A stretch of 54,193 nucleotides of DNA, taken from contig JAUSNJ010000136.1 of NCBI GenBank assembly GCA_030645355.1, positions 1-54,193 on the forward strand, in the 5' to 3' direction. Source of the stretch: Rhodoferax sp. (lineage in GTDB: Bacteria > Pseudomonadota > Gammaproteobacteria > Burkholderiales > Burkholderiaceae_C). Made by a program: the position numbers and the translations under genes. The notes beneath the pieces were generated by a model. The model saw nothing but the letters and a program-made list of their open reading frames with translations. It ran no database searches and was not told the origin of the DNA. Shown here one piece after another: positions 15,211 to 26,025 of the stretch; within the stretch, counting starts at the first letter, position 1; every line of letters begins with the position of its first letter.

Positions 15211-17112
15211 ATGCTCATTGCCATGCAGCGCCCACCGCCGTCAACCGCCCTTTTTGAACCCGCGCTCCAGCCACGCCGCCTGAGCCAGATTCTGTGGGCC
15301 ACCAGCATCGCATGCGCTGCCGGATTGCTGGGCACCTTGCTCACGGGGAAGTTGCTGACATCCCTGTTGCTGGCCGCGACCATGGTAATTCTGGCGCTGG
15401 CAATCTGGCTCGCCCGGCGCGGCCATGTGGTGCGGGCAGCGCACCTCATGCTAGTGACCCTAACGGTTGCCATCAGTGGACTGGTATTTTTGTCCCAGGG
15501 CATTCGGGACGAGGCGGTGTTCGCCTATCCCGGCATACTGATCTTTGCCAGCATGTTTGGCACCCGACGCCTGTACCTGGGTCTGGTGGCCTTTGTGTTT
15601 CTGGTGCTAAGCGGGGTGGTCGCCGCGAACCTGCTGGGCTGGCATGTCAACCCGGTTCAACCCCTGCATTGGGGACGGCTGGCCAATGTTCTGGTGATAC
15701 TGGCCGTCACCGCGTTCTTCGTCTGGCTGATGGCCAGCGACCTGCGCAGCGCCCTGACGCAGGCGCAGGCCGACAACCAGCGCATTCTGGAGTCCCACGC
15801 GCGTATCGACGTTCTGGCCCACCAGGATTCACTGACCGGTTTGCCCAACCGGGTATTGGCTCGTGACCGCCTGGAACAGGCCATTGCCCTGGCGCGGCGC
15901 AACCACAGCGCGGCGGCGGTCCTGTTTCTCGACCTCGACAATTTCAAGACGGTCAACGATTCCCTGGGCCACAGCACCGGTGATCAGCTGTTGTGTGCGG
16001 TCGCGCAGCGCCTGGTGGCGGCCGTGCGGGACAGCGACACGGTCAGTCGCCAGGGCGGGGATGAGTTCCTCGTCATCCTGGGTGGCATAACGGACGACGA
16101 GGCCGCCACCACGGCGGCGGTCAAGATCCTGGACCAACTGTCAGCCCCCTTCGTCATCGCGGGCGTCGAGGTCAGCACCACGGGTTCGCTGGGGATTGCC
16201 GTGTTCCCGCAGGACGGCGCAGATGCCGACAGCCTGCTCAAGCACGCCGACCTGGCCATGTACCGAGCCAAGGACGCGGGGCGCAACGCCTTCCGTTTCT
16301 TTGACGCGGAGATGAACAACAGCGTCGTCGAACACTTGCAGCTGACGACGGGCATCCGCCAGGCCCTGCGCAACCATGAGTTCACGCTCCATTACCAACC
16401 CCAGTTTGAGCTGGCATCCGGGCGCATCGTCGGCGCCGAAGCCCTGATACGCTGGCGCCACGACAGCCTGGGGTTCATCCCGCCGGCCAAATTCATCCCC
16501 GTGGCCGAGCACTCCGGCCTGATCCACGAGCTGGGCGCCTGGGTGCTCCACGAGGCCTGTAGCCAGGCCAAACAGTGGCAGACCGACGGTCTTGGCGATC
16601 TGGTCGTTGCCGTCAATGTGTCACCGGTGCAGTTTCGCCGGGATGACATCGAGCGCGAGGTCGCTACAGCGCTGGTCGACACCGGTCTGTCGCCTTCGTG
16701 CATTGAACTGGAACTGACCGAGTCGCTGTTGCTGGCCGACTCCGAACACCTCAACGGCGTTTTGAAGCGCCTGCGCTCAATGGGCATACAGTTTTCCATC
16801 GATGACTTTGGCACCGGCTACTCCAACCTGGGCTACCTCAGCCGCTTTGATGTGGAACGGCTCAAGATTGACCAGTCTTTTGTGCGGCGCATGCTGGACA
16901 ACCCCAGCGACGAGGGCATCGTGCGGGCCATCATTGAAATGGCCCACTGCCTCAAGCTGCAGGTCGTGGCCGAAGGCATTGAAGACGCCCCCACCCTGGA
17001 GCGCCTGACCGCGCTGGGCTGTGAGTTCGGGCAAGGCTTTCACTGGTCACCCGCGCTGCCGGCTGATGAATTCCTGCAGTATTGCCGCACGTATGCGGAG
17101 TCAAGGCCATGA
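15211..17112 (+). CDS. Membrane GGDEF-EAL protein
   Basis: 633 residues. About five or six N-terminal membrane helices (roughly 15-190) form a MASE-like sensor. A GGDEF domain follows with GGDEF at 282-286 and the product-inhibition I-site RDSD at 273-276. The C-terminal EAL domain keeps E410-A-L, NVSPVQF, ELTESLL and DDFGTGYSNLGYL, so both cyclase and phosphodiesterase catalytic motifs are intact. It makes and/or degrades cyclic di-GMP at the inner membrane. First gene of a three-gene set: its TGA overlaps the ATG of the next gene. Confidence 0.9.
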   Translation: MLIAMQRPPPSTALFEPALQPRRLSQILWATSIACAAGLLGTLLTGKLLTSLLLAATMVILALAIWLARRGHVVRAAHLMLVTLTVAISGLVFLSQGIRDEAVFAYPGILIFASMFGTRRLYLGLVAFVFLVLSGVVAANLLGWHVNPVQPLHWGRLANVLVILAVTAFFVWLMASDLRSALTQAQADNQRILESHARIDVLAHQDSLTGLPNRVLARDRLEQAIALARRNHSAAAVLFLDLDNFKTVNDSLGHSTGDQLLCAVAQRLVAAVRDSDTVSRQGGDEFLVILGGITDDEAATTAAVKILDQLSAPFVIAGVEVSTTGSLGIAVFPQDGADADSLLKHADLAMYRAKDAGRNAFRFFDAEMNNSVVEHLQLTTGIRQALRNHEFTLHYQPQFELASGRIVGAEALIRWRHDSLGFIPPAKFIPVAEHSGLIHELGAWVLHEACSQAKQWQTDGLGDLVVAVNVSPVQFRRDDIEREVATALVDTGLSPSCIELELTESLLLADSEHLNGVLKRLRSMGIQFSIDDFGTGYSNLGYLSRFDVERLKIDQSFVRRMLDNPSDEGIVRAIIEMAHCLKLQVVAEGIEDAPTLERLTALGCEFGQGFHWSPALPADEFLQYCRTYAESRP

Positions 17113-18278
17113 ATATCGCGATGGCCAGCCTCTCGGCCCAACTGGTCTTGTATGCCATCGCCTGGCTGCTGATGGGGCTGACGTTTCAATTGCGGCGCAA
17201 GGTGGCCATCCTGTGGTCTGCCGCCTGGTTTTCGTGCGCAGTTTGCGCACTGCTGGTTTTTGTTTCCGGCACTTTCACGGCGTTCAATCTGGACCTGGCG
17301 GTTAACACCCTTGCTGTGTGCAGTTTCTTGCTGATTCAACAAGGCCTGGATGACTTCACGCGGCAACAGTCACCGCGGTGGGTCTACGCCGTACTGCTGA
17401 CCGGTTTGCTGCTGATTGAAGCCATTCGCCAAACAGGACCCGCGTTGATTCTGTGGCAGGTCACGCTGTTTACCCTCGTAGTTTGCTGGCCACTGGCCGC
17501 CACGCTGATGCGCATGGCAGTGTGGCTACGCCAGGAACGCAAAGCCTCCTTGGGCATGGTGGCGCTGATCGTGTCCCCGTTGGTCGTCACGATGGCGCTG
17601 TTTCTGGCGCGCCTGCTGCTCGTCGCACTCGGCACGACACCAGACAGTGTGCAATTCAGCCAGGGCAGCGACTTTGATGTGATCGCAACCATGTTGTTCC
17701 TGCTGATGCTGGGTGCCTTCAACTTTTCACTGGCGACCATTATCCTGGGCGGCACGATTGAGCGGCTGCGCACCATGTCCGAGACCGACCAGCTCACCGG
17801 GCTGTTCAACCGCCGCGTCATGATGCGTCGCCTGGAAGAGGAGCATGCCCGCTTCCTGCGCAGCGGGCACCGCTACGGCGTGATCTCGCTCGATCTGGAC
17901 CACTTCAAACAGGTCAACGACGTGTACGGCCACGGCGTCGGCGACCAGGTGCTGCGAGCAGTCAGCGATGTACTCAAAACGTGCCAACGCAGCACCGACA
18001 CGTTGGCCCGGATGGGCGGCGAAGAGTTCATGCTGCTGGTTCCACTGACCGAAGAGGCCGGCGCCATGATCCAGGCACAGCGCATTTGCAAGGCCATTGG
18101 CGAAGCCGAACTGCGCACCGACGCCGGCAGCTTGCGAAGCACCACCAGCATAGGGGTCGCGATTGTTTTGGCGACCGACACCTCCGTCAAGACCGTGATC
18201 ACCCGGTCCGATGCTGCACTCTACCGGGCCAAAGAGGCGGGACGCAACCGGGTTGAGCTGGCGCACAGTGCACCATGA
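17109..18278 (+). CDS. Membrane diguanylate cyclase (GGDEF)
   Basis: 389 residues from ATG 17109, which overlaps the previous stop (ATGA); the frame is open from 17082. Six or so membrane helices occupy roughly the first 210 residues. A GGDEF domain follows, starting at TDQLTGLFNRRVM, with signature GGEEF and I-site RSTD five residues before it. The cyclase motif is an accepted active variant. No EAL or other output domain. Translationally coupled on both sides, implying equal expression with its neighbours. Confidence 0.9.
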   Translation: MNIAMASLSAQLVLYAIAWLLMGLTFQLRRKVAILWSAAWFSCAVCALLVFVSGTFTAFNLDLAVNTLAVCSFLLIQQGLDDFTRQQSPRWVYAVLLTGLLLIEAIRQTGPALILWQVTLFTLVVCWPLAATLMRMAVWLRQERKASLGMVALIVSPLVVTMALFLARLLLVALGTTPDSVQFSQGSDFDVIATMLFLLMLGAFNFSLATIILGGTIERLRTMSETDQLTGLFNRRVMMRRLEEEHARFLRSGHRYGVISLDLDHFKQVNDVYGHGVGDQVLRAVSDVLKTCQRSTDTLARMGGEEFMLLVPLTEEAGAMIQAQRICKAIGEAELRTDAGSLRSTTSIGVAIVLATDTSVKTVITRSDAALYRAKEAGRNRVELAHSAP

Positions 18279-20050
18279 AAAAGGCCCCCGTCACCTTTCT
18301 GTTTACCGTACTGTTGGTGCTGTGCATGGCCCTGGGCGCAGCGCCCGTGCCTGCGGCGTCTGCGTCCCCCGCCGCGCTGGTACTCGACGACGCCACCTCC
18401 TCCATCCAGGCCTGGCCTGCCGTCACGGTGTTGGCCGACCCCCAAGGGATACTGGCCATCAACGACGTCGCAGCGTCAAGGACCGCCTTCGCCGTCCCGC
18501 AATCGGCCAACGGCACGCTGGGCATGCGCCGAGAGGTGATGTGGCTGCACATCCCGCTCACCGTAGCCGGCGGCAGCGATGGTGAATGGGTGTTCGACGT
18601 GGACTATGCCCCGCTTCAGAACATCGGCCTGTACATCTTCTCTGGCGACGACCTCGCACAGCGTGCCACGCTGGGAAGCCTTCACACCGCCGGCGAACGG
18701 CCCATGGCCAGCCGGTCCCATGCCGTGGCCCTGCAATTGATTCCTGGCAAGGCTTATGACATGTACCTGCGTGTCGAGACCATGGGCGCCATGGTGCTTC
18801 CCATCACGTTCAGCAAACCGACCGCCTTTCACGCCAACGCGCTCAACGAGCAAATGCTGCAAGGTTTGCTCAGTGGACTGGCGCTGACTCTGTTGGTATC
18901 CAGCCTGGCGCAGTGGGTAACGCTGCGCGAGCACCTGTTTGGCAAGTACGCGCTGTTGATATCGGGCAGTCTGTTGTTCACGTGGCTGCAATTCGGCATT
19001 GGCATGCAATACGTGTGGCCAGGAAATGTGTGGATGGAAACGCACGCCGGAGGGCTCTCTGCCCTGGTAGCGGCAACCGGTTCGTTCCTGTTCATCGAGC
19101 AGGCTTTGGCCGGGCCGGATATGAAGCCCTGGCTCAGCAAGGCGATGAAGGGCGGCGCGGTACTGACCATCACGGTCGCCCTCTGCTACGCGCTGGACTG
19201 GATCAACGTCCACACCGTGACAGCCGTGGTAAGCACCCTGGGCCTGGCGCCCGCACTGCTGGGCATGCCCGGCGCCATCACGCGGGCACGGCGGGGAGAA
19301 ACCGTAGGCATCTACTTTCTGTTGGCCTGGGCGGTTTACTTCGTAACGACAGCGGTCCTGATCGAAGCACTCAAGGGGCGCCTACCGGTGAACTTCTGGA
19401 CCCTGCATTCGTTCCAGTTCGGCGCCACGTTTGACATGCTGGTTTTCATGCGAATCCTGAGCCTGCGCACCAAGGCACTACAGTCTGCGATGCGCCTGGC
19501 CACGCGCGAGCGCGACAAGTTTCACACCATGGCCCACACCGACCCGTTGACTGGGCTCCCCAATCGGCGCAGCCTCAATGAAACCATCACCCGGGAACTG
19601 ACCACTACCAATCCACAAAACATGCTGGCGGTCTACATGCTGGACCTGGATGGATTCAAGACCGTCAACGATCTGTACGGGCACGATGTCGGCGATGAGC
19701 TGCTGATCGCGGTGGCCAACCGGCTGCAGGCCAACTTGCGCAACAGTGACATCGTGTCGCGCCTGGGCGGCGATGAATTCGTCATCATGTCCAGCGGATT
19801 GACCACCGCAGAACAGGCGCAAGAGCTGGGCGAAAAACTGGTCCGCGCCTTCGACGTGCCGTGTGTCCTGACCCACCAAGTCTGCAAGGTCGGCCTGACG
19901 ATTGGCTACGCGCTGGCACCACTGGACGAACACGACATCTTTGGGCTGCTCAAGCTTGCCGATGGCGCCATGTACGCCGGAAAGATGGCCGGTAAACACT
20001 GTGTGCACCGGGCTGCGCCCGGCGCTGGGTCCGACGCATCCAGGCCCTAA
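18275..20050 (+). CDS. 7TMR-DISM sensor diguanylate cyclase
   Basis: 591 residues. A signal peptide (to about residue 28) leads to a periplasmic 7TMR-DISMED2-like beta domain (about 40-185, with EVMWLHIPL as its typical core). A seven-helix membrane block (about 190-400) and a GGDEF domain with GGDEF and I-site RNSD follow. Family members sense small carbohydrates or other ligands in the periplasm. ATG overlaps the preceding TGA by four bases. The TAA at 20048-20050 overlaps the stop of the convergent hexapeptide transferase gene. Confidence 0.88.
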   Translation: MKKAPVTFLFTVLLVLCMALGAAPVPAASASPAALVLDDATSSIQAWPAVTVLADPQGILAINDVAASRTAFAVPQSANGTLGMRREVMWLHIPLTVAGGSDGEWVFDVDYAPLQNIGLYIFSGDDLAQRATLGSLHTAGERPMASRSHAVALQLIPGKAYDMYLRVETMGAMVLPITFSKPTAFHANALNEQMLQGLLSGLALTLLVSSLAQWVTLREHLFGKYALLISGSLLFTWLQFGIGMQYVWPGNVWMETHAGGLSALVAATGSFLFIEQALAGPDMKPWLSKAMKGGAVLTITVALCYALDWINVHTVTAVVSTLGLAPALLGMPGAITRARRGETVGIYFLLAWAVYFVTTAVLIEALKGRLPVNFWTLHSFQFGATFDMLVFMRILSLRTKALQSAMRLATRERDKFHTMAHTDPLTGLPNRRSLNETITRELTTTNPQNMLAVYMLDLDGFKTVNDLYGHDVGDELLIAVANRLQANLRNSDIVSRLGGDEFVIMSSGLTTAEQAQELGEKLVRAFDVPCVLTHQVCKVGLTIGYALAPLDEHDIFGLLKLADGAMYAGKMAGKHCVHRAAPGAGSDASRP

Positions 20051-20700
20051 GGCGCGTACTTGGCAAGAAAGCCACGCAGATCGCGAAACTCCTCCCGGCG
20101 CTCAGTAAGCGTCTCGTGATCCCAATCCCACCATGCGGTGGATTCAATGGCCCGGGCGATATCCCGGGGGAAGCGATGGCGAATCACCTTGGCAGCAACG
20201 CCGCCGACGATGGCATAGGGTGGCACATCCTTGGTCACCACCGCATTGCTGCCGACCACCGCGCCGTTGCCAATGTGCACGCCCGGCATGATGACCACGC
20301 CATGGCCGATCCAGGTGTCGTGGCCTATCACCACGCGTTGGCGCCTGCGCCATTGAAAAAATTCTGCATCGTCCTGCTCTGCCATGCCGTACAGCGTGGG
20401 GCGATACGTGAAATGGTGCAGGCTGGGGTGCTCCATCGGGTGAAAGCCTGGGTTGATGCGCACCATGGCGGCGATGTTGGCAAATTTGCCAATGTCAGTC
20501 GACATCAGGTCGCAGTGGGGCTGCACATAGGAGTAGTCGTCCAGCAGGCAATCCTCCATGCGTACGTGCTCGCCCACCTGGGTGTAGCGGCCAAAGCGAC
20601 AGTCGCGCACCACGCTGCTGGGCGCCAATGAAGGCGCGGGGCCCAGCCGCACCGGTAGCGGCAGATTGTGTTGCGCAATATGGGTATGGTTCATGGCCAT
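20047..20700 (-). CDS. Hexapeptide-repeat acyltransferase of the phosphonate cluster
   Basis: 217-residue left-handed beta-helix protein of the DapH/LacA/CAT-B type. Hexapeptide turns are visible at SSVVRDCRFGRYTQVGEHV and again at VIGHDTWIGHGVVIMPGV, with IGNGAVVGSNAVVTKDVPPYAIVGG closing the helix. The conserved catalytic-type histidine lies in FHPMEHPSLHHFTY. Homologues regularly sit at the end of phn operons and are named as phosphonate-metabolism transferases. They may N-acetylate aminophosphonates, in place of PhnO, but this is inference. Five bases downstream of phnM, so last gene of the operon. Confidence 0.8.
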   Translation of the reverse strand: MAMNHTHIAQHNLPLPVRLGPAPSLAPSSVVRDCRFGRYTQVGEHVRMEDCLLDDYSYVQPHCDLMSTDIGKFANIAAMVRINPGFHPMEHPSLHHFTYRPTLYGMAEQDDAEFFQWRRRQRVVIGHDTWIGHGVVIMPGVHIGNGAVVGSNAVVTKDVPPYAIVGGVAAKVIRHRFPRDIARAIESTAWWDWDHETLTERREEFRDLRGFLAKYAP

Positions 20701-20704
20701 GGGC

Positions 20705-21847
20705 TCAGTAGGCTCGTTTACCGAATAGCCAAGTCTCCAATACCGTTGGCATGCCGACGCGGTTCATGCGCACGCGCACCAGGTCTGCGCGTTGCCCCAC
20801 CGCAATCTCGCCACGGTCTGCCATGCCAATGGCCCGCGCGGGATTGCGGGTAACCGTGCGCACGGCCTTGGGCAGTGACCAGTTGGCCATGCCCCCCAAC
20901 ATGAAGGTGGCCAGCAACAGGCTGCTGGGCACATAGTCGGACGAGAAGATGTCGAGCAGGTCGAACTGCGCCAATTCCGCCGCGGACACGTTACCCGAAT
21001 GCGACCCACCCTTGACCATGTTCGGGCCACCCATGATGATGGCCATGCCGGCCTCCCGTGCCGCCTGCGCAGCGGCCACGGTGGTGGGAAATTCGGACAT
21101 GCCAACGCCCTCCGCAATGGCCAGCTCCACATCGGTAAGCAGGGTGTCGTCATGGCTGGCCAGCGGTATGGCACGCCCGGCGCAGGCTTTGACGATCACC
21201 TGGCGGTGTGGCAAGGCATAGGCCTGCTGATCCGCCTTGCGCTGCGCAACCATGGCGTCAAATTCGGCCTCGCTGTAGCGCCCGTTGCGCTCGGAGTAGC
21301 GCCGGTAGGCCGTGAGGTCCCGCCACTGCCGTTGCCCCGGCGTGTGGTCCATGACGCTGACCAGCCGGAGCAGCGGGTCGTCGGTGTATTGGTGAAACAC
21401 TTCCAGAATGTCCGGCGCGGACACCTCGCAGCGCAGGTGCAGCCAATGGTCTACGCGCATCAGCCCTTCGTCACGGCACTGGTGCAAAGCCGCAATCGAT
21501 GTGTGCTGGGTCTGGCAGCGGGCACCGCCCTCGTCCAGGTCGCCAATCACCACCGAGTCGAGCACGGTGGTGATGCCGGCTGCTGCGCACTGCGCGTCAT
21601 GCACCGTCATGGCCGAGTGGGCGTTCCACAGCACACCGGGGCGTGGCACCAGATGCTTCTCCAGGTTGTCGGTGTGCAGCTCGACCAGGCCGGGCATCAG
21701 CCAGTCACCAGCCCAATCCTGGGCGCCCGCCACGGCGGTGTCACCCCGGTCGACGGAGCGAATGATTCCGCCTTCTAGGTACACGCAGCCAATGAATTCC
21801 TCGTCAGCGGTCACAACGCGGGCGTTGCGGATGGTTTGTTCGTTCAT
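20705..21847 (-). CDS. phnM: Alpha-D-ribose 1-methylphosphonate 5-triphosphate diphosphatase
   Basis: 380-residue amidohydrolase-superfamily enzyme. It removes pyrophosphate from the ribosyl-phosphonate triphosphate made by PhnGHI/L, giving the substrate of PhnJ. Metal-site sequences are visible: MPGLVELHTDNLEKH (the HTDN variant of HxH), ASHDDTL, and SSDYVPSSL with its aspartate near the C-terminus. The amidohydrolase-type ends ARVVTADEEFIGCVYLEGG and RADLVRVRMNRVGMP are also present. Length matches the family. It lies 19 bases after phnL in the same operon. Confidence 0.93.
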   Translation of the reverse strand: MNEQTIRNARVVTADEEFIGCVYLEGGIIRSVDRGDTAVAGAQDWAGDWLMPGLVELHTDNLEKHLVPRPGVLWNAHSAMTVHDAQCAAAGITTVLDSVVIGDLDEGGARCQTQHTSIAALHQCRDEGLMRVDHWLHLRCEVSAPDILEVFHQYTDDPLLRLVSVMDHTPGQRQWRDLTAYRRYSERNGRYSEAEFDAMVAQRKADQQAYALPHRQVIVKACAGRAIPLASHDDTLLTDVELAIAEGVGMSEFPTTVAAAQAAREAGMAIIMGGPNMVKGGSHSGNVSAAELAQFDLLDIFSSDYVPSSLLLATFMLGGMANWSLPKAVRTVTRNPARAIGMADRGEIAVGQRADLVRVRMNRVGMPTVLETWLFGKRAY

Positions 21848-21866
21848 GGGTCAGATTCCTCAAGTG

Positions 21867-22579
21867 TCAAAGGGGGTTGCGGTGCTGCTCAACATCAAAG
21901 CTGCGGGTTGCGACCGCCTCACGCACTTCGTCGTCATGAAAGATGCCCACAATCGCGCTGCCGCTGGCACGGGCGGCGTGGATCAGCTCCACCACCACGG
22001 CTCGGTTGTCGGCATCCAGTGAGGCGGTGGGTTCGTCCAACAGCAATACAGGCGGACGGGTGATCATTCCGTGGGCAATGTTCACACGCTGCTGCTCGCC
22101 ACCGGAGAACGTGGCCGGTGGCAGATGCCACAAATGCTCATGCAGGTTCAGGCGGGTCAGCCACTGCGCGGCCTGGCTGCGGGCCGATTCAGCGTTCACG
22201 CCGAGCCGGCGCAAGGGGTCGGCCACGATGTCCAGCGTGGAGACGCGGGGAATGACCCGCAGGAATTGCGATACGTAGCCCATGGTGCGGCGGCGCACTT
22301 CGAATACGTCACGCGGCAGGGCGGTGGTCAGGCTCATCCACTGGCCTTCGTGGCGGATGCGCACATCGCCGCTGCTGGCTGCGTAGTTGCCATACAGGCA
22401 ACGCAACAGCGAGCTTTTGCCGCTGCCGGAATGGCCCGTCAGCGCCAGGCATTCGCCCGGGTTGACACGCAGGTCAATGCCGGCAAAGACCGGCAGTTGC
22501 AGACCACCGCGTCCGTGCAGGGTGAAGGTTTTGGACAGGGCCAGGGTTTCCAGGATAGCGGTCATGGGTTTGTCATTCA

Positions 22580-22580
<1 letters not shown>
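21867..22580 (-). CDS. phnL: C-P lyase ATP-binding subunit PhnL
   Basis: ABC-type ATPase, 237 residues, needed with PhnG, PhnH and PhnI to attach the phosphonate to ribose triphosphate. Walker A GHSGSGKSS, Q-loop at YVSQF, signature FSGGEQQRV, Walker B LLLDEP. The frame could start with TTG at 22583, but ATG 22580 shares its first base with the phnK stop (TGATG) and is preferred; ATG 22565 (MTAILETL) is a further option. No membrane partner: PhnK and PhnL act in the soluble lyase complex. Confidence 0.93.
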
Positions 22581-23382
<802 letters not shown>

Positions 23383-23386
<4 letters not shown>

Positions 23387-24279
23387 GCGGCCTCCTGCGA
23401 CAGCGGATTGTGCAGGGTCACAGCTTCCTGGGTTCCCACATGGCCGGCGTCGCGGCGCTCTTCGCAGTAGTCGCTGTCCGAGCATACGAACAGGCGACTG
23501 CCCTGGTCGTCCACAATCATTTCGTCGAGGTAGCTTTCCGTCGCGCCACACAGCGCACAGGCATGGTCCCAGCGCTGCACTTCAAAGGGGTGATCCTCAA
23601 AGTCCAGGCTGCGCACCGGTGTGTAGGGTGGAATCGCATACAGCCGCTTTTCACGCCCCGCGCCAAAGAGCTGCAAAGCCGGGTTCATATGCATCTTGGG
23701 ATTGTCAAACTTGGGGATGGGTGACGGCGACGTCAGGTAGCGCTCGTTCACCATCACCGGGTAGTCATAGGCCCTGGCAATGGCACCCAACTGCGCGATG
23801 TCCTCGTACAGGCGCACATGCATCAGGCCGTATTCCTGCAACGCATGCATCTTGATGGTCTCGCGCCGGCTAGGCTCCAACTTGGACAGGGGCTCGGGCA
23901 TGGGCACCTGGTAGACCAGGATCTGCTGCTCGGTCAGCGCCGCCTCGGGAATGCGGTGGCGGGTTTGAATCAGCGTCGCCTCACGCGTCTTCCCCGTCGT
24001 CTGCACGCCCGTGGTGCGGGCAAAGAAGCGGCGAATGTTGACCGCATTGGTGGTGTCGTCCGCCCCCTGGTCAATCACCTTCAGCACATCACTGCGCCCA
24101 ATCACGCTGGCGGTGATCTGCACCCCGCCCGTGCCCCAACCGTAGGCAAACGGCATCTCCCGCGACCCAAACGGCACCTGGTAGCCCGGCACGGCCACGG
24201 CCTTCAGCAAGGCCCGGCGAATGCGCTTCTTGGTGCGCTCGTCCAGAAACGCAAAGTTGTAGTGGGTGTCTGTTGTCAT
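23383..24279 (-). CDS. phnJ: Carbon-phosphorus lyase catalytic subunit
   Basis: 298-residue radical-SAM enzyme that breaks the C-P bond of ribosyl 1-phosphonate 5-phosphate, releasing the alkane and a cyclic ribose phosphate. The four conserved cysteines are C241, C244, C266 and C272 (CALC...VCSDSDYC), at the same numbers as in the E. coli enzyme. The glycyl-radical position G32 lies in PGYQVPFGSREMP. All catalytic residues are therefore present. Start ATG overlaps the phnI stop (ATGA). Oxygen-sensitive FeS chemistry expected in the cytosol. Confidence 0.96.
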
Positions 24280-25397
24280 GCTGCCTCCTGTGCAGTGCGT
24301 GCAGCCTGCGCGTGGCTGGCGCGCAGCTTGCGCACCAGCTCCAGCTCGGCCTGAAAATCCACGTAGTGCGGCAGCTTCAAGTGCTGCACAAAGCCCGAAG
24401 CCTCCACGTTGTCGGCGTGGGACAGCACAAACTCTTCGTCCTGCGCCGGTGCGACCCGTGCCTCGCCCAGTTCATCGGCCCGCAGGGCACGGTCCACCAG
24501 GGCCATGGCCATGGCCTTGCGCTCGGCGCCGCCAAACGCCAGGCCATAGCCTTGCGTGAACTGCGGCGGCACATCGCGGCTACCGCTGAACTGGTTGATC
24601 ATCTGGCACTCGGTGATTTCGATATCGCCAATGTCGATGGCAAAGCCCAGTTCATCGGGCTCAAATTCCACCTGCACCCAGCCACGGCGAATTTCCCCGG
24701 CAAACGGGTGTGCATTGGCGTAGCCGCGTTGCGTGGAGTAGCCCATGGCCAACAACCAGCCTTCATCGCCCCGGGCCAGCGCCTGCAAGCGCAGGGCCCT
24801 GTCAGCAGGGAACATCAGCGGCTCGCGCGTCAGGTCGCCGGGCGGCTCCAGGTCTTGCGGCTGCGGGGTCTCCAGCAGGCCCTCGCGCGCCAGCAGGTCG
24901 TTAATGCGTGGCACCGTTGTGCTTGGCTCGCCCGTGGGTGCGTCCGGCGTTGCGGGCGCTCGGGATGCTTGCGCGGTGGCGCCCTCGCCTTCCGCCAGCA
25001 AGGCAAAGTCCAGCAGTCGCTGCGTGTAGTCGTAGGTGGGGCCCAGCAATTGGCCACCTGGCACTTCCTTGAAGGTTGCCGACACGCGGCGCAACAGTGC
25101 AATCCGCGCGGTGTCCAGTGGCAAGGCGTAGCCAAGCCGCGGCAGTGTGGTGCGGTACGCGCGCAGCAGGAAGATAGCCTCGATCAAGTCACCACTGGCC
25201 TGCTTGATGGCCAGCGCGGCCAGTTCTGGGTCATACAGAGAGCCCTCCGTCATGACCCGGTCGACGGCCAGTGACAACTGCGCCTGGATCTGTGCGACGG
25301 ACAGCTCTGCAATGGCGGTGTCGCCGCGGCGCTGGGCATCCAGCAGGCGCCATGAACTCTCGATGGCCGCTGCGCCGCCTTTGACTGCTACATACAT
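24276..25397 (-). CDS. phnI: C-P lyase core subunit PhnI
   Basis: 373 residues from ATG 25397 (MYVAVKGG, the conserved family N-terminus); an open frame reaches 25601 but overlaps phnH. PhnI is the nucleosidase-like subunit that, with PhnG, PhnH and PhnL, exchanges adenine of ATP for the phosphonate. Family features include AIESSWRLLDAQRRGD at the N-terminus and the FGGAERKAMAMALVDRAL and LPHYVDFQAELE blocks. A proline/threonine-rich stretch around residues 145-165 (APATPDAPTGEPSTT) looks like a flexible insert. Confidence 0.95.
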   Translation of the reverse strand: MYVAVKGGAAAIESSWRLLDAQRRGDTAIAELSVAQIQAQLSLAVDRVMTEGSLYDPELAALAIKQASGDLIEAIFLLRAYRTTLPRLGYALPLDTARIALLRRVSATFKEVPGGQLLGPTYDYTQRLLDFALLAEGEGATAQASRAPATPDAPTGEPSTTVPRINDLLAREGLLETPQPQDLEPPGDLTREPLMFPADRALRLQALARGDEGWLLAMGYSTQRGYANAHPFAGEIRRGWVQVEFEPDELGFAIDIGDIEITECQMINQFSGSRDVPPQFTQGYGLAFGGAERKAMAMALVDRALRADELGEARVAPAQDEEFVLSHADNVEASGFVQHLKLPHYVDFQAELELVRKLRASHAQAARTAQEAA

Positions 25398-25398
25398 A

Positions 25399-26025
25399 TC
25401 AGATTCCTTCCAGTCGGCGCACACGGGTCGTGCGTGGCAGGCCCAGCGCGTGCTCTGCGCAGGTAAAGATGAGATCCACACCCTGCGGGAATGCCACGTG
25501 GTTGGCCTGCCACTGCGCCCAAAAGGCGTCGGCCAAGCCCGACAAACACACGCGCTGCATGTCCTGGATGCCTGGGCCACGCCATTCCAACGCGGGGCCA
25601 TCGCACAGGCTGGGCAGCTCCATCAGCACGGTGCTCGAAAATTCGGGCGATTCGGGCGAACCCTGCGCACAGCCGTCCAGTGCAGGAGCCTGCAATGGCT
25701 GTGTCACCACCACAAAGCCCGCGTCTGCGGGTTGCTGCGCCACCGGTGCTCCGGTGTGAAAGCGCAGCCAGGTCTGCAAGCTGCTGTAGTCAGCGCCGTC
25801 CGGACTGCCACCGTGCCAGTGCACCGTGGTTTCATCATCCGTAAGGCTCAGCAGCAGGCGCGCCATGGCACCACCCAGTGCCACACCGGGCAAGGCCGCG
25901 CCAATGTGCCGAATCTGGCCCGGGCGGGCCAGGGCATCCAGCACCTGGCGGAAGGCCAACTGGGACTCGTGAACGCTGTCCTGCAAACCAGCGGCCAGTG
26001 TGTTCGCTGAAGAGGGGGCACTCAT
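25399..26025 (-). CDS. phnH: C-P lyase core subunit PhnH
   Basis: 208 residues. PhnH of the PhnGHIJ core shows as an N-terminal FRQVLDALARPG helix, ALLLSLTDDETTV-like core strands, and a C-terminal FPQGVDLIFTCAEHALGLPRTTRV segment typical of the family. Start overlaps the phnG stop (ATGA) and its own stop lies one base from the phnI ATG, so translation is tightly coupled along phnGHIJK. Confidence 0.93.
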   Translation of the reverse strand: MSAPSSANTLAAGLQDSVHESQLAFRQVLDALARPGQIRHIGAALPGVALGGAMARLLLSLTDDETTVHWHGGSPDGADYSSLQTWLRFHTGAPVAQQPADAGFVVVTQPLQAPALDGCAQGSPESPEFSSTVLMELPSLCDGPALEWRGPGIQDMQRVCLSGLADAFWAQWQANHVAFPQGVDLIFTCAEHALGLPRTTRVRRLEGI

